A stretch of DNA of 64,000 bases from Rhodoferax sp. (GTDB taxonomy: Bacteria > Pseudomonadota > Gammaproteobacteria > Burkholderiales > Burkholderiaceae_C): contig NZ_JAQTXM010000013.1 in assembly GCF_028688795.1 (NCBI RefSeq), positions 62,001 through 126,000 on the forward strand, given 5' to 3'. Positions within the stretch are counted from its first letter, which is position 1, and each line of letters starts with the position of its first letter. The position numbers were made by a program, and so were the translations under genes. The notes under the pieces were generated by a model. It saw only the letters and a list, made by a program, of their open reading frames with translations. It was not told the origin of the DNA and made no database searches. Below are positions 18,501 through 26,132 of this stretch, piece after piece.

Positions 18501-20989
18501 GCCAGCAACAAGGCCAAAGACATGGGTGCCACCAGGGAGCGGCGCAGGTTGTCGGCCATTTTCCAGAGGTTGATGGCGCTCAGCTTGTAGCGCTTGGACT
18601 GTAGCAAAAATGGCAGCAATTGCCAGTCGCCACGGGTCCAACGGTGCACCCTTGAGGCCGCCACATCAGAATGAAAAGGTGCATCTTCAAGCACGGCAAG
18701 GTCGCTTACTGCCGCGCAGCGCGCGATGGCGCCTTCGAGCAAGTCATGGCTCAAAACCTGGCCTTGAGGCAGGCGGTTGGCCAGCACGGCATGCAGGGCA
18801 CGCACATTGAGCAGCCCTTTGCCGGTGAAGGTGCCCTCGGAGAACACATCCTGGTAAATCTCGGAACTGGCGGCACTGTAGGGGTCAATGCCGGATTGGC
18901 CGGCAAATAACCAGTGGTAAAGCGTGAATTCCCGCACGGCTGGCAGCGGCATGGCCACCCGGGGTTGCAAGATGCCATAGCCGCGCACAATTTTTTGGCC
19001 GGTGGCGTCCAGCTGCGGCTGGTTGAGCGGGTGTGCGGCGATGCCCACCAGCTCGCGTAGCCGACCGGGGGGCAGCTGGGTGTCGCTGTCCAGGGTCACG
19101 ATGTAAGGCGTGCCGGGCGCCATGCGGGACGTATCGCCCAAATCCAGAAATACGCCGTGTGTGTGCTGCGCCAGGGCGGTGACCAACAGTTCCAGCTTGC
19201 CCCGTTTGCGTTCCCAGCCAATCCAGCGCTGCTCCGATTCACTGAAAAGCCGGGCCCGGTGCAACACAATGAAGCGCGGTGCCTGGCTCGTCTCATCGGC
19301 GTTTCTGGGGTACTGCAAGTTCAGGTTTTGCACACCTTGCGTGGCGTTGGCCAAGTTGGCTTCGTCTGACGCAAGCTGCGCTGAGTCGGCATCGGCCCAA
19401 TCGGTCAGCAGCGCAAACTGGGCGTTTGGCTCCGGGTTGGCCAGGTAATGCAGTTGCAGGCGGTTCACCAGTTCCAGGGTGGATGCCGCACTGGTCAGCA
19501 TGCCTGGTATCACCACCATCACCCGGTGTTCGGGCGGTATGCCTTGCGCCAATGCCAGCCGTGGCAGGTGTTGGGGTCGAACCGATTCGCTGATCAGGCG
19601 GTGAACCATGGCCACCACCGCCTCAGAGGCGGGAAACAGCGCCAGCAGCATGACCAGTAATGTCATGCCGCCTGAGTCTGCCGAACTGTGGCGCAGCAAG
19701 AGCCACAACACAAAACCCAAAGTGGCAAACAGAATGCCCAGGTAGCCAGGCAAAACCAAACGGCTGGCACGCAATTGCCAGCGCAGCGTGGCGGGTGCGT
19801 GCAAGCCGAGGGCCTGCCACAAAGCTGGCTGGCCAGAACCACGCAACCAGTGAGCAGCCACGCCGTGGGTTGGATCGGTGTTTGTCGGCGCATTCACCAG
19901 CCCAAGCAGGCTGCGTGCGACCGCGATTTCAGACCGATGGCTGCGTTTGGCCAGGCGCTCGATGGCATGCAGGGTCTGGTCGCGTGTGGTGTTGTCTTCG
20001 GCTTCAAAGACGGCTGAAGCCAACAGCAGTTGCATCAGCACGCTGGTGCGGGCAATGATGTTTGGCCAGTCGGCGTCGCCAATGGCCCGCAGCGAGGTAA
20101 TGGCGTTGCTCATGCTGAGGTTGTCGGCGGCCTGGTCGGCCCCCTGCTGTAGCTGCAGGGTCGCCAGGTCGGGCAGGGCATTGCGCAGCCATTCCTGAAA
20201 TTTGTCTTGCTCAGGCGTTGGTTCAGTCGGGCGCAGGTCGTTCAGTCGTTGCGCCAGTTGCACTAAAAAGACCCGACCAACGCCGCGCGCATTGAGCAGG
20301 TCCAGCAGTTCGTTGAGCGTGTCGGGTGTGTAACTGTCAATCTTGTCAAAACACAGGTTGGCGGCTTCGCGCGCGGCCTTGTTGGTCGACACGCGCTCGG
20401 CCAGCCGACGCAGGTTTTCGACCAGCACCACCCGCAAAGTGGTGGGCAGCGCCCACATCTCGCTTAGATTGAGTTCGCGCGTTTCCTGGTAGGCGCTTAA
20501 AAATTCCACCAGCATGGCTTCGTCAAAGGCACCGTCGGTGTGCGCCACGAAGGCCCAGGCCACGCCATAGATGCGGGGCAGCCCGACCAGCGGTTCGTCA
20601 AGCAGTTTGGGCAAGGCCGAGTAATAGCTGCGCGGCAGGTCAGCCGTGACCTCAGTGAGCTGGGCCTCAATCAGGTGAAAGTTGTCCAGCAACCATTCGG
20701 CCGCCGGGCTGATGTCATACCCCGTGCTGGCCTGGACGCTGATGTAATGGTGCGCCTCGCGCAGCGCGGTGAGGTTGTTTTTGATGCGAGGAAAAAAACT
20801 GCCGGAACCCGTGGCGGACTGGACCGCGCGATGCGTTTGCCCCAAGCTGCGGCCATGCTGCGCAAAGCGCTGCGGGCCAAAGATTTCTGAACGTATGGGG
20901 GGCTCAACGGCACCGCGCGCAGCATCAAGAATTTGTAAAAAAATGGGCGACGCTTCAGGTACCAGCTCGCTCAGGGTAGGGCTTGCCAT
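12533..20989 (-). CDS. ndvB: Cyclic beta-1,2-glucan synthase (NdvB/Cgs family)
   Basis: This single uninterrupted frame encodes 2818 residues, close to the roughly 2800 of Brucella Cgs and rhizobial NdvB. Order: soluble N-terminal region (1-400), hydrophobic helices near 405-455, a GT84 glycosyltransferase with TLDSDTQLPPG near 633 and RWTRGDWQLLPFL near 790, more helices near 820-855 and 945-985, a glucoamylase-like region (about 1000-1450), and C-terminal GH94-type phosphorylase domains (about 1500-2750) with GSGDWNDGMNRVG near 2480. Cgs primes on itself, elongates and cyclises glucan, then the GH94 part sets ring size. Cyclic glucans accumulate in the periplasm and help osmotic adaptation. 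The ATG at 20989 is chosen; TTG at 21007 would overlap the preceding gene. One repeat copy lies in frame at 17497-17550. Confidence 0.93.
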   Translation of the reverse strand: MASPTLSELVPEASPIFLQILDAARGAVEPPIRSEIFGPQRFAQHGRSLGQTHRAVQSATGSGSFFPRIKNNLTALREAHHYISVQASTGYDISPAAEWLLDNFHLIEAQLTEVTADLPRSYYSALPKLLDEPLVGLPRIYGVAWAFVAHTDGAFDEAMLVEFLSAYQETRELNLSEMWALPTTLRVVLVENLRRLAERVSTNKAAREAANLCFDKIDSYTPDTLNELLDLLNARGVGRVFLVQLAQRLNDLRPTEPTPEQDKFQEWLRNALPDLATLQLQQGADQAADNLSMSNAITSLRAIGDADWPNIIARTSVLMQLLLASAVFEAEDNTTRDQTLHAIERLAKRSHRSEIAVARSLLGLVNAPTNTDPTHGVAAHWLRGSGQPALWQALGLHAPATLRWQLRASRLVLPGYLGILFATLGFVLWLLLRHSSADSGGMTLLVMLLALFPASEAVVAMVHRLISESVRPQHLPRLALAQGIPPEHRVMVVIPGMLTSAASTLELVNRLQLHYLANPEPNAQFALLTDWADADSAQLASDEANLANATQGVQNLNLQYPRNADETSQAPRFIVLHRARLFSESEQRWIGWERKRGKLELLVTALAQHTHGVFLDLGDTSRMAPGTPYIVTLDSDTQLPPGRLRELVGIAAHPLNQPQLDATGQKIVRGYGILQPRVAMPLPAVREFTLYHWLFAGQSGIDPYSAASSEIYQDVFSEGTFTGKGLLNVRALHAVLANRLPQGQVLSHDLLEGAIARCAAVSDLAVLEDAPFHSDVAASRVHRWTRGDWQLLPFLLQSKRYKLSAINLWKMADNLRRSLVAPMSLALLLASLLGLAMSPWVALALVLAAFSGGPVMGAVAGFSPSQDSVAKGHFYRAAAIDLARALCGGLWLLAQLLQHALLSLDAIAHALYRMGISHRHLLQWTTAAAAQASAKTDFRGILRQHRTEPLAALALLGALLWAGTPTPILAGALCLLWAASPVWTWWVSKTYAVDDDVQLPQAERDYLAGVARDTWRFFERCVGPQDRHLPPDNLQSTPYDMVAHRTSPTNIGLYLLSVACARQFGWIGTQDLLTRLDATLGSLLTLQRHRGHFMNWYDTQSGEPLLPCYVSTVDSGNLSGHLLAVAQACRELAPSPYDPALAQVAINICKIRLQPFINKRESLSTTERSELKWLLADLRSTQASANLDALAQAVTTPNAPTASQRLHQLATALEQLAWQADFSFLYSRRRHLFHIGYRVAEHQLDAGFYDLLASESRLTSLLAIAKGDAPVRHWSALGRQFFAVGASAGLRSWSGSMFEYLMPGVVLQEPYGSVLHEASQAALREQMAYAKAQNVPWGISESAYAASDVTLAYQYAPHGVPRLALRLTPPDELVIAPYATALAAQIAPHCAYANFRLLQEIGARGRYGFIEALDYSAPGRTSNEPFTPVDTVMAHHQGMSIVALANVLLQGAALRWGMANAHVQAVSSLLHERVPREIPVLRALPIALQPKPQRRRAPGLFREVLPGSNAIEPSHILSNGRYSVLLRANGAGLSRWDQTGITRWRDDALRDALGSFFFVQWHGQSQPYSVTQHPTPDPAAFYQTVFHADRVSFDAQWSELQAHTTVWVSPEDDIEFRQVELSNLSQQTLEIELTSAFEVTLSDTRADEAHPAFTNLFVTAQWLASQQALQFERKPRLPTEQGMKVAHFLTDISGAVSQVRLATDRQRWQGRNQGSSQLLAGLDPVPEALDGQPVVLNTGLDPVCALAVTLRIAPGAKARITFATTASLNTQTLHAVIDKYRLTSHVQRASLMSATMTSIRLRALRISPENFAAMQTLSTALALSLTRVQARAVRPESAATEVCDRRLLWRFGISGDRPIILVLTGATQGLGLLRAMSQALNLWAWSRQACDLVVVNSEPASYLMPLQREIGALRERHVADCNANGGQATTGFHLIPATELSHDELSTLHSLSRVLLHADGRPLAFHVQELNRRHELVQLLRLDTSTSALDMTTSHTAGAPSQGKFTNATGEFAFEVSATQRPLRPWINVLSNANFGAQISEAGGGYTWAVNSRLNQLTAWSNDPVGDPPSEWFLLQNTKTSEVWPLSPSAGVPLSLTFQVLHGQGVSTISHRHGDLQVSVAWCVDAQTSVKQIEVTLLNRGHKTQHLRLIGMVEWLMGANRSDRGTVRTASFHQRLPANAQKLTAMLSTQRDASAGFGGGTAFFGMAGDADDAEDWTCDRREFFDARGRLVIPDHFGQRSGDGLDPCAALTTRIKLEGGSKVTRTFLLGYAQTSDAARQLATLATQTPAAQRRQKVQDNWQHLLGATTVSTPDPLFDVMVNRWLLYQAVSCRLWAKAGFYQAGGATGFRDQLQDAMALAWAAPDVLRAQIILNASRQFIQGDVQHWWHEPLGVGVRTHFSDDLLWLAHACVYYLQTTGDAALLDEQVPFLEGMAIPAGAEDAYFAPTTSADHASVFEHAARAIDRSLAVGVHGLPLMGSGDWNDGMNRVGIEGRGESVWLGWFLCQLVENFAPLARQRGDAQRAARWEAAAVGWRNALNNTAWDGEWFKRAYFDDGQALGSKDNPEAKIDLIAQAWSVLSGAAPLNQQSKAMAAVEQYLVDTESGLIKLLDPPLAHAVPSAGYIQAYPPGVRENGGQYSHAGVWALMAQAKLATTTTTLDASQADLAYRYFTYLSPAHRAAHPTHGLAYGLEPYVMAGDVYTQPPYVGRGGWSWYTGAAAWLHRAGIESIFGLRQRAKTLTFTPCLPSRWPQAEITLVRGQQEMRFILVRASASAALQATEQWGAQLLNPGQELDWQNLPAKTCFVIPLPHPTELSEL
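17497..17550 (+). repeat. Dispersed AT-rich repeat inside the glucan synthase gene
   Basis: Plus strand CGCTTATTAATAAAGGGCTG followed by TAGCC and a T-rich tail matches the intergenic copy at 22037 closely. Here it is translated in the minus frame as about 18 residues (ICKIRLQPFINKRESLS) without breaking the frame, near residue 1155 of the protein. Confidence 0.6.
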
Positions 20990-20994
20990 ACGCG

Positions 20995-21237
20995 CTAAAG
21001 CACCCAATACCCAACACCAAAAAGCACAGCCACAACCACCAGGGTGGTGACGAAGCGTGTGACAACAAAGCCGTTAATGGACTGCGCCACACGATTGATG
21101 GTCATTAGATGCCGATGCATTTGTGGGCAGTCGCCCAGGTGCGCACGCAGCACCCGCAGGTCAGCGCTAGTCGAATTGGTGGCGTCGGTGTGTGACGCCG
21201 TGCACCATGCGTGGTGAGAAGTCATTGGGTTGTGCAT
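20995..21237 (-). CDS. Small hypothetical membrane protein
   Basis: From the ATG at 21237 (GGAG at good spacing) an 80-residue protein is predicted: a hydrophilic first half with several His and two Cys residues, and one C-terminal membrane helix (FVTTLVVVAVLFGVGYWVL). It ends five bases before the glucan synthase ATG, so the two are almost certainly co-transcribed and perhaps coupled in translation. I do not recognise the family. Being a single-pass tail-anchored protein beside a large membrane synthase, it could be an accessory subunit; this is a guess from position only. Confidence 0.65.
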   Translation of the reverse strand: MHNPMTSHHAWCTASHTDATNSTSADLRVLRAHLGDCPQMHRHLMTINRVAQSINGFVVTRFVTTLVVVAVLFGVGYWVL

Positions 21238-21442
21238 AGTAGGTTCTCCACCAACGCAGCGCTGCGGCTGTGCTGGTTCAGGGTTGATGTGTACTGGCGA
21301 TGTCAATGCCAACACGGCAAAGGTGAATCGCCAAGCCAAGTATGGGCATGTGCCGGTGCTGGGTCTGTACGCCAACCAACACATAACGACAGCAAGACGC
21401 GTTGCGCAGGCATGTAGCGCGGCAACGCTTGTTTTGAATTCG

Positions 21443-21460
21443 GTTCGCCAACGCACAGAC
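21443..21460 (+). promoter_or_regulatory. Shared stress-gene upstream motif, copy 3
   Basis: GTTCGCCAACGCACAGAC, 57 bases ahead of the ATG at 21516; 17 bases identical to the copy at 4379. A partial second copy, GTACGCCAACCAACACAT, lies upstream at 21367-21384. Confidence 0.5.
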
Positions 21461-21515
21461 CGTGTTGCGGTGCAGCACTTATCGTCAGCCCATTGTGAAA
21501 ACCCAAGGAAAGACG

Positions 21516-22019
21516 ATGCAAAGCCCCAACCTGTTGCGAGCGGCTCTGGCACCAACGGGCCGCTTCGGCCGTGCGACACCAGAGACTCAAAATGCAGCCA
21601 CCCAACTGGCGCAAGACGTTGACAAAAACAACCAGTTTGTTGCGCTGCTCAATGCCTTTCGGCGCAGTGGCGGGTTGGCCAGGGCGCAAGAGGTTGCCGG
21701 GCGATTCCAGTTGTATGGTGGCCGCGAAGTGTGTCCACTGGAAGGCTGGATCACCAAGCGTGAGGTGATTTGTATCGAGTGGCAGGGCAGGCGTTGGCTA
21801 CCGCTGTTTCAGTTCAATCCGGTGGGCTTGAGCTTACGTGCGGGCCTACCCGCTGTCTTGGCTGAGCTGGTCGGGGTTTACGACGATTGGCAGCTTGCCA
21901 GCTGGTTTGCCCAGCCCAACCCCTGGCTGGGTGATTGCGCTGCGGCAGATATTTTGGCGGTGTCGGCACCGCAAGTGCTCGAAGCGGCGCGAGCCGTGCG
22001 CTTTGAGGATGTCGGGTAA
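21516..22019 (+). CDS. Hypothetical protein with MbcA/ParS-like C-terminus
   Basis: The ATG at 21516 (AAGGAAAGACG upstream) gives 167 residues. Residues about 40-100 (RSGGLARAQEVAGRFQLYGG...WQGRRWLPLFQFNP) and the C-terminal 60 (DDWQLASWFAQPNPWLGDCAAADILAVSAPQVLEAARA) resemble the toxin-binding domain of Xre/MbcA/ParS antitoxins, including the NP.LG pattern. No RES-domain toxin lies next to it, so a toxin-antitoxin role is doubtful. A perfect stress motif copy precedes it. Function unknown. Confidence 0.7.
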   Translation: MQSPNLLRAALAPTGRFGRATPETQNAATQLAQDVDKNNQFVALLNAFRRSGGLARAQEVAGRFQLYGGREVCPLEGWITKREVICIEWQGRRWLPLFQFNPVGLSLRAGLPAVLAELVGVYDDWQLASWFAQPNPWLGDCAAADILAVSAPQVLEAARAVRFEDVG

Positions 22020-22036
22020 GCGGTTTTTTGCTACAT

Positions 22037-22090
22037 AAAATATAGCTTCTTGCGCATGTTTAATAAGGGCTGCAGCCTTGTTTTATATAT
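22037..22090 (+). repeat. Dispersed AT-rich palindromic repeat, intergenic copy
   Basis: TAGCTTCTTGCGCATGTTTA then ATAAGGGCTGCAGCC and a T/A-rich tail. It fills the gap between two convergent genes. On the minus strand a T-run follows GACCGCC, so it may also help terminate the ATPase transcript. Confidence 0.65.
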
Positions 22091-22109
22091 AAAAAAAGGC
22101 GGTCATGGT

Positions 22110-24806
22110 TTATAGCGTGTCGGGTGTCGGGGCCAGGGTTGGGTTGCTCCGCCGGCGCCAGGCTTTTTCGATCTCAACCACAATGCCCACCACGGCCGAC
22201 GCCGCCAGGCAGATGGCAAGTTCAGTCAGGCTCAGGGGCTCGGTCTTGAAGATTGGGTTCAATACCGGCACATAAATGGTTGCCATTTGCAGCAAAAAAG
22301 TCAGCAGCACGGCACCCAACAAAGGCTTGTTGCTGCCCAGACCGAGCTGCCACAGACTGTCCCGCTCGGAGCGAATCGCCATCACGTGCGCCATTTGTGA
22401 CAGGGTCAGCACGGTGAATACCATGGTTTGCCAGTGCGCATGACCAGTGGACAGGGCCCAGGCCTGCACACCCAGGCACAGGCCGGCTATCAGCAGGCCA
22501 ATACCCAGAATGTGCTGCCACATGCCGTTGGCAAACAGGCTCTCGGCTTGCGCACGGGGTGGGCGTTGCATGACGCCGCGTTCGGCCGGTTCAGCCGCCA
22601 GCGCCAAGCCGGGCAGGCCATCAGTCACCAGATTGACCCACAGAATATGAATGGGCAGCAGCGGAATTGGCAACAACAGCATGGGCGCCAAAAAAAGCGT
22701 CCAGATTTCGCCGGAGTTGCCGGTCATGGCGTAGCGCACAAACTTTCGGATGTTGTCGTAAATGCGCCGGCCCTCGCGCACGGCCGCCACGATGGTTGCA
22801 AAGTTGTCGTCCAGCAGCACCATGCTGGCGGCCTCACGCGCCACGTCTGTGCCGCCCTTGCCCATGGCCACACCAATGTCGGCGCGCTGCAAGGCGGGGG
22901 CATCGTTCACGCCATCACCGGTCATGGCAACGATCTGGCCCTGGGCCTGAAGGGCTTCCACAATGCGGATTTTTTGTGCCGGGTCGACCCTGGCATAGAC
23001 GCGCACCTGCGCCACTTTTGAGCGCAGCGCCGCATCGTCGAGTGTGCCCAGGTCTTGCCCAGTCAGCACCTCGGCCTGGGCGTTGGCCACGATGCCCAGG
23101 CGCTGCGCAATGGCGCGTGCTGTGGCGGGGTGGTCACCGGTGATCATCACCGGCGAGATGCCGGCGCTGATGCAGTCGCGCACCGCCGCGGCAGCCTCAA
23201 GGCGCGGTGGGTCAATCAGTGCGATCAGTCCCAGAAACTGCAGCTGCTGTTCGATGCCATCAGCTGCCTTTAGATCTGGCAAGTGGGCATGGTCACGCCG
23301 CGCCAAAGCCAACACGCGCAAGCCCTGCGCGGCCAGGGTATTGGCTTGGGTGATCACCGCGTTTGAGTCAAGCGTCTGTGGGCCCGCCGGTGACCATTGG
23401 GCGTTACAACATGCCAACACCGATTCAGGTGCGCCTTTGGTGTAGCCGACAAAGCCCACACCGCCGCGGTGCAGGGTGGTCATGCGCATGCGTTCAGAAT
23501 CAAATGGCAATTCTTTCAAACGTGGCCAGGCAGCTTCAAGCGTTGCCTTGTCGACGCCGCCGGACTGTGCAGCCATGACCAAAGCTGTCTCAGTTGGGTC
23601 GCCCTGCCAGTCGGGCGCCGGGTTGCTGCTATTTGGGTGCGCGTCGTTGCACAGGGCCGCAGCGCGCAGGGCTTCCAGTAGCACCGGCCCGGGTGGCCCT
23701 TCACCGGGTAGCCAGGGCTTGCCGCTGACCCACGCTAATTCGGCATGCATTTTGTTTTGCGTCAGGGTGCCAGTTTTGTCAGAGCAAATGGTGGTGACCG
23801 AACCCAGGGTTTCGACCGATGGCAACCGTTTGACCAGCGCGTGCACCGCCACCATGCGTTTTGCGCCCAAGGCCAGCAGCACCGACACCACGGCTGGCAA
23901 AGCCTCGGGGATAGCGGCCACCGCCAGGCTGATGGCGGTCAGGGCCATCAGCAGTGCTTGTTCGCCGCGCCAAATGCCTGCGACAAAGATCACCACACAA
24001 ATGCCAATCACCACCAATGCCAGCCGTTTGCCAAAGGCGGCGAGACGCCGCTGTAGCGGGGTGCTGCGGTCGTCCTGATCCAGCAATTTGGCGACCTTGC
24101 CAAGTTCTGTGGCTGGGCCAGTGGCCACCACCAGGCCGCGCGCCCGGCCATGGGTGGCGGTGGTGCCCTTGAATGCCATGTTGAGGCGATCGCCCAAAGC
24201 GCTGTCGGCGGTGTCAGGCAAAGCGGCTGTGTGTTTGGCCACCGTGACCGATTCGCCGGTGAGCGCCGATTCGTCTACCTGCAGTTGTGCGGTGCGGATC
24301 AGCCGCAGGTCTGCAGGAATTTTGTTGCCTGCCTCCAGCAACACAATGTCACCTGGCACCAGACTGCGCGCTGGCACTTGCTGGGCCTGACTGTTGCGCA
24401 GCACGGTGGCCTGGGACGCTGCCAATTGTTTGAGTGCCGCCATGGCCTGGTCGGCGCGCCAGCTTTGCACAAAACCAATGACAGCGTTGAGCAGCACGAT
24501 CACCAGAATGGCCATGGTGTCGATCAGGTCGCCAATCAGGCCGGACACCACCGCTGCTGCCAGCAGCACCAGCACCATGAAGTCGGTGAACTGTGCGGCG
24601 AACAAGGCCAGTGGCTGGCGGCGTGCCGCAGTGGGTAACTCGTTGGGCCCATGGTGGCGGAGTCTACGTTCAGCCTCGGCCGCCTGCAGGCCATGGTCTG
24701 GATTGACGGCTTGCTCAGTGGTGAGCTCGTGCACCTCGCGCTGGTGCCAGGAATCCGGGGCCTTGGCTAAAGGGTCATCAGTGGCTTCCTGCACGCGGGT
24801 GGTCAT
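22110..24806 (-). CDS. P-type cation-transporting ATPase (P2A, Ca2+-like)
   Basis: At 898 residues with ten or so membrane helices it fits the P2 class. The actuator motif TGES (LTGESVTVAKHT, about 180), PEALPA in helix 4 (about 310), phosphorylation site SDKTGTLTQNKM (about 345), KGAPE in the nucleotide domain (about 485) and TGDGVNDAPALQRADIG (about 630) are all present. The PEALP helix-4 motif (PEGLP in SERCA) points to Ca2+ or a related cation. C-terminal helices carry the usual cation-ATPase domain. It is on the same strand as, and 39 bases after, cbpM, so it may end that operon. Confidence 0.92.
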   Translation of the reverse strand: MTTRVQEATDDPLAKAPDSWHQREVHELTTEQAVNPDHGLQAAEAERRLRHHGPNELPTAARRQPLALFAAQFTDFMVLVLLAAAVVSGLIGDLIDTMAILVIVLLNAVIGFVQSWRADQAMAALKQLAASQATVLRNSQAQQVPARSLVPGDIVLLEAGNKIPADLRLIRTAQLQVDESALTGESVTVAKHTAALPDTADSALGDRLNMAFKGTTATHGRARGLVVATGPATELGKVAKLLDQDDRSTPLQRRLAAFGKRLALVVIGICVVIFVAGIWRGEQALLMALTAISLAVAAIPEALPAVVSVLLALGAKRMVAVHALVKRLPSVETLGSVTTICSDKTGTLTQNKMHAELAWVSGKPWLPGEGPPGPVLLEALRAAALCNDAHPNSSNPAPDWQGDPTETALVMAAQSGGVDKATLEAAWPRLKELPFDSERMRMTTLHRGGVGFVGYTKGAPESVLACCNAQWSPAGPQTLDSNAVITQANTLAAQGLRVLALARRDHAHLPDLKAADGIEQQLQFLGLIALIDPPRLEAAAAVRDCISAGISPVMITGDHPATARAIAQRLGIVANAQAEVLTGQDLGTLDDAALRSKVAQVRVYARVDPAQKIRIVEALQAQGQIVAMTGDGVNDAPALQRADIGVAMGKGGTDVAREAASMVLLDDNFATIVAAVREGRRIYDNIRKFVRYAMTGNSGEIWTLFLAPMLLLPIPLLPIHILWVNLVTDGLPGLALAAEPAERGVMQRPPRAQAESLFANGMWQHILGIGLLIAGLCLGVQAWALSTGHAHWQTMVFTVLTLSQMAHVMAIRSERDSLWQLGLGSNKPLLGAVLLTFLLQMATIYVPVLNPIFKTEPLSLTELAICLAASAVVGIVVEIEKAWRRRSNPTLAPTPDTL

Positions 24807-24845
24807 GGCTGTTGCTGAAGGCTTGCAGTGGTGAGCCGCAACATG

Positions 24846-25175
24846 TCAAGCTTGCCGTACGTTCGCGGGTACCAGCGCCTGCAGCGATTGCACCTGGCGC
24901 TCCAGCAGTTCAATCTGAATCAGCTGGCCCAGCAAAATGGCGACGGTGAACACATCCAGGTCAAAGTCAACCCGCATCTTGGCGGCCTTGCGCAGTGGCA
25001 CGACCCACTGGGCACTGAAGGCCCGCTCGGGCGCGCTGGTTAACGGTACCAGTGCGTTGTAGTCCACCAGTTCATCGAGCTCTGCCGCGCTCAGGCCGCA
25101 ACACTCAGCCAGTTCATACAGGGTCACGGTGGTGCTGGCATCCAGGCTGAAGAATTCCGTCGGGTTTTGTGACAT
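24846..25175 (-). CDS. cbpM: Chaperone modulator CbpM
   Basis: A 109-residue MerR-like protein with the helix-turn-helix-type start TLYELAECCGLSAAELDELVDYNALVP and a helical C-terminal part. It directly follows cbpA (15 bases), the arrangement seen in E. coli, where CbpM binds the J domain of CbpA and blocks its co-chaperone activity. Confidence 0.9.
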   Translation of the reverse strand: MSQNPTEFFSLDASTTVTLYELAECCGLSAAELDELVDYNALVPLTSAPERAFSAQWVVPLRKAAKMRVDFDLDVFTVAILLGQLIQIELLERQVQSLQALVPANVRQA

Positions 25176-25190
25176 GGGTGCTCCTTTGGG

Positions 25191-26075
25191 CTAGACCGCG
25201 CGAGGGTTGAAACTTGAAACCTTGGCCAATTCCTGGAATAGCTCGCGCTCACGAGGTGTCAGTGTGGTGGGCACGTCAATGCGAACCATGGCGTACAGGT
25301 CGCTGTGGCCGGCTGCCAGGCCCCGGCCACGCAGGCGCAGTTTGCGCCCTGAGCGTGTGCCTGGTGGCACGGTCAGCAGCACGGGTTGGTCCAGCGTGGG
25401 TACTTCAACTTCAGCCCCCAGGGCAGCCTCCCATGGCGCCAGCGCCAGGTCAAAGTACAGGTCATGGTGGTCGGGCCGGAACACCTTGTGTGGCGCCAGA
25501 TTGATGTGCAGGTAAATGTCGCCGTCGGGCCCGCCGTTGTGGCCCTTGCCGCCTTTGCCGCGCAAGCGCAGCTTTTGGTCCTGGCAGGCGCCTGGCGGAA
25601 TGGTGACTTGCAGCGTGTGCTCACCGGTGCCGTCTGCCACGCTCAGGTTGACCGAGGTGCCATGTTGGGCCATTTCGAGTGAGATGCTCACCGAAGTCTC
25701 AAAGTCCTGGCCCTTGCTCGGCATGGGTTTGTGCGGCTGTCCTCTTTGTCCACGTCCCATGGCGGCTAGCAAGTCTGCCAGGTCCAGGTCTTCAAACGAC
25801 ATGCCGCCGGTTGCAAAGTCTTCTTGCCATTGCGGTGGTGGCCTGAAGTCAGCGCCGGCTTTTGGGTGCCCCAACTCGTCGTATGCAGCGCGCTTGGTTT
25901 CATCTTTCAGTGTGGCGTAGGCCTCGCCAATTTCCTTGAATCGAACCTCGGCGTCCGGCGCCTTGGACATGTCCGGGTGGTGCGTGCGGGCCAGTTTGCG
26001 GTAAGCCTTCTTGATGTCATCCAGGCTGGCGTTGCGCGGCACGCCCAGAATCTCGTAGTAGTCTTTGTATTTCAT
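25191..26075 (-). CDS. cbpA: DnaJ-class co-chaperone CbpA
   Basis: The ATG at 26075 gives 294 residues and the canonical J-domain start [12 protein letters not shown]; the frame's longer start adds 17 unrelated residues. J domain (1-70) with HPD; G/F-rich linker (about 75-110); then two DnaJ C-terminal substrate-binding domains without a zinc-finger, as in CbpA. CbpA works with DnaK and also binds curved DNA in E. coli. It is followed by cbpM, its inhibitor. Confidence 0.93.
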   Translation of the reverse strand: MKYKDYYEILGVPRNASLDDIKKAYRKLARTHHPDMSKAPDAEVRFKEIGEAYATLKDETKRAAYDELGHPKAGADFRPPPQWQEDFATGGMSFEDLDLADLLAAMGRGQRGQPHKPMPSKGQDFETSVSISLEMAQHGTSVNLSVADGTGEHTLQVTIPPGACQDQKLRLRGKGGKGHNGGPDGDIYLHINLAPHKVFRPDHHDLYFDLALAPWEAALGAEVEVPTLDQPVLLTVPPGTRSGRKLRLRGRGLAAGHSDLYAMVRIDVPTTLTPRERELFQELAKVSSFNPRAV

Positions 26076-26132
26076 GGTGTGGTCAGTTTGAAAGCAAGGT
26101 GCCAGTGATGTGTTGCGTTTGCGCAAGCCATG

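Noticed and set aside
12533-20989. Possible frameshift or fusion creating the 2818-residue protein
   Set aside because: The length and domain order match known cyclic beta-1,2-glucan synthases, so it is a normal full-length gene.
21516-22019. Toxin-antitoxin pair
   Set aside because: The C-terminus looks like an MbcA/ParS domain, but neither neighbour is a RES toxin; the downstream gene is a P-type ATPase on the other strand.
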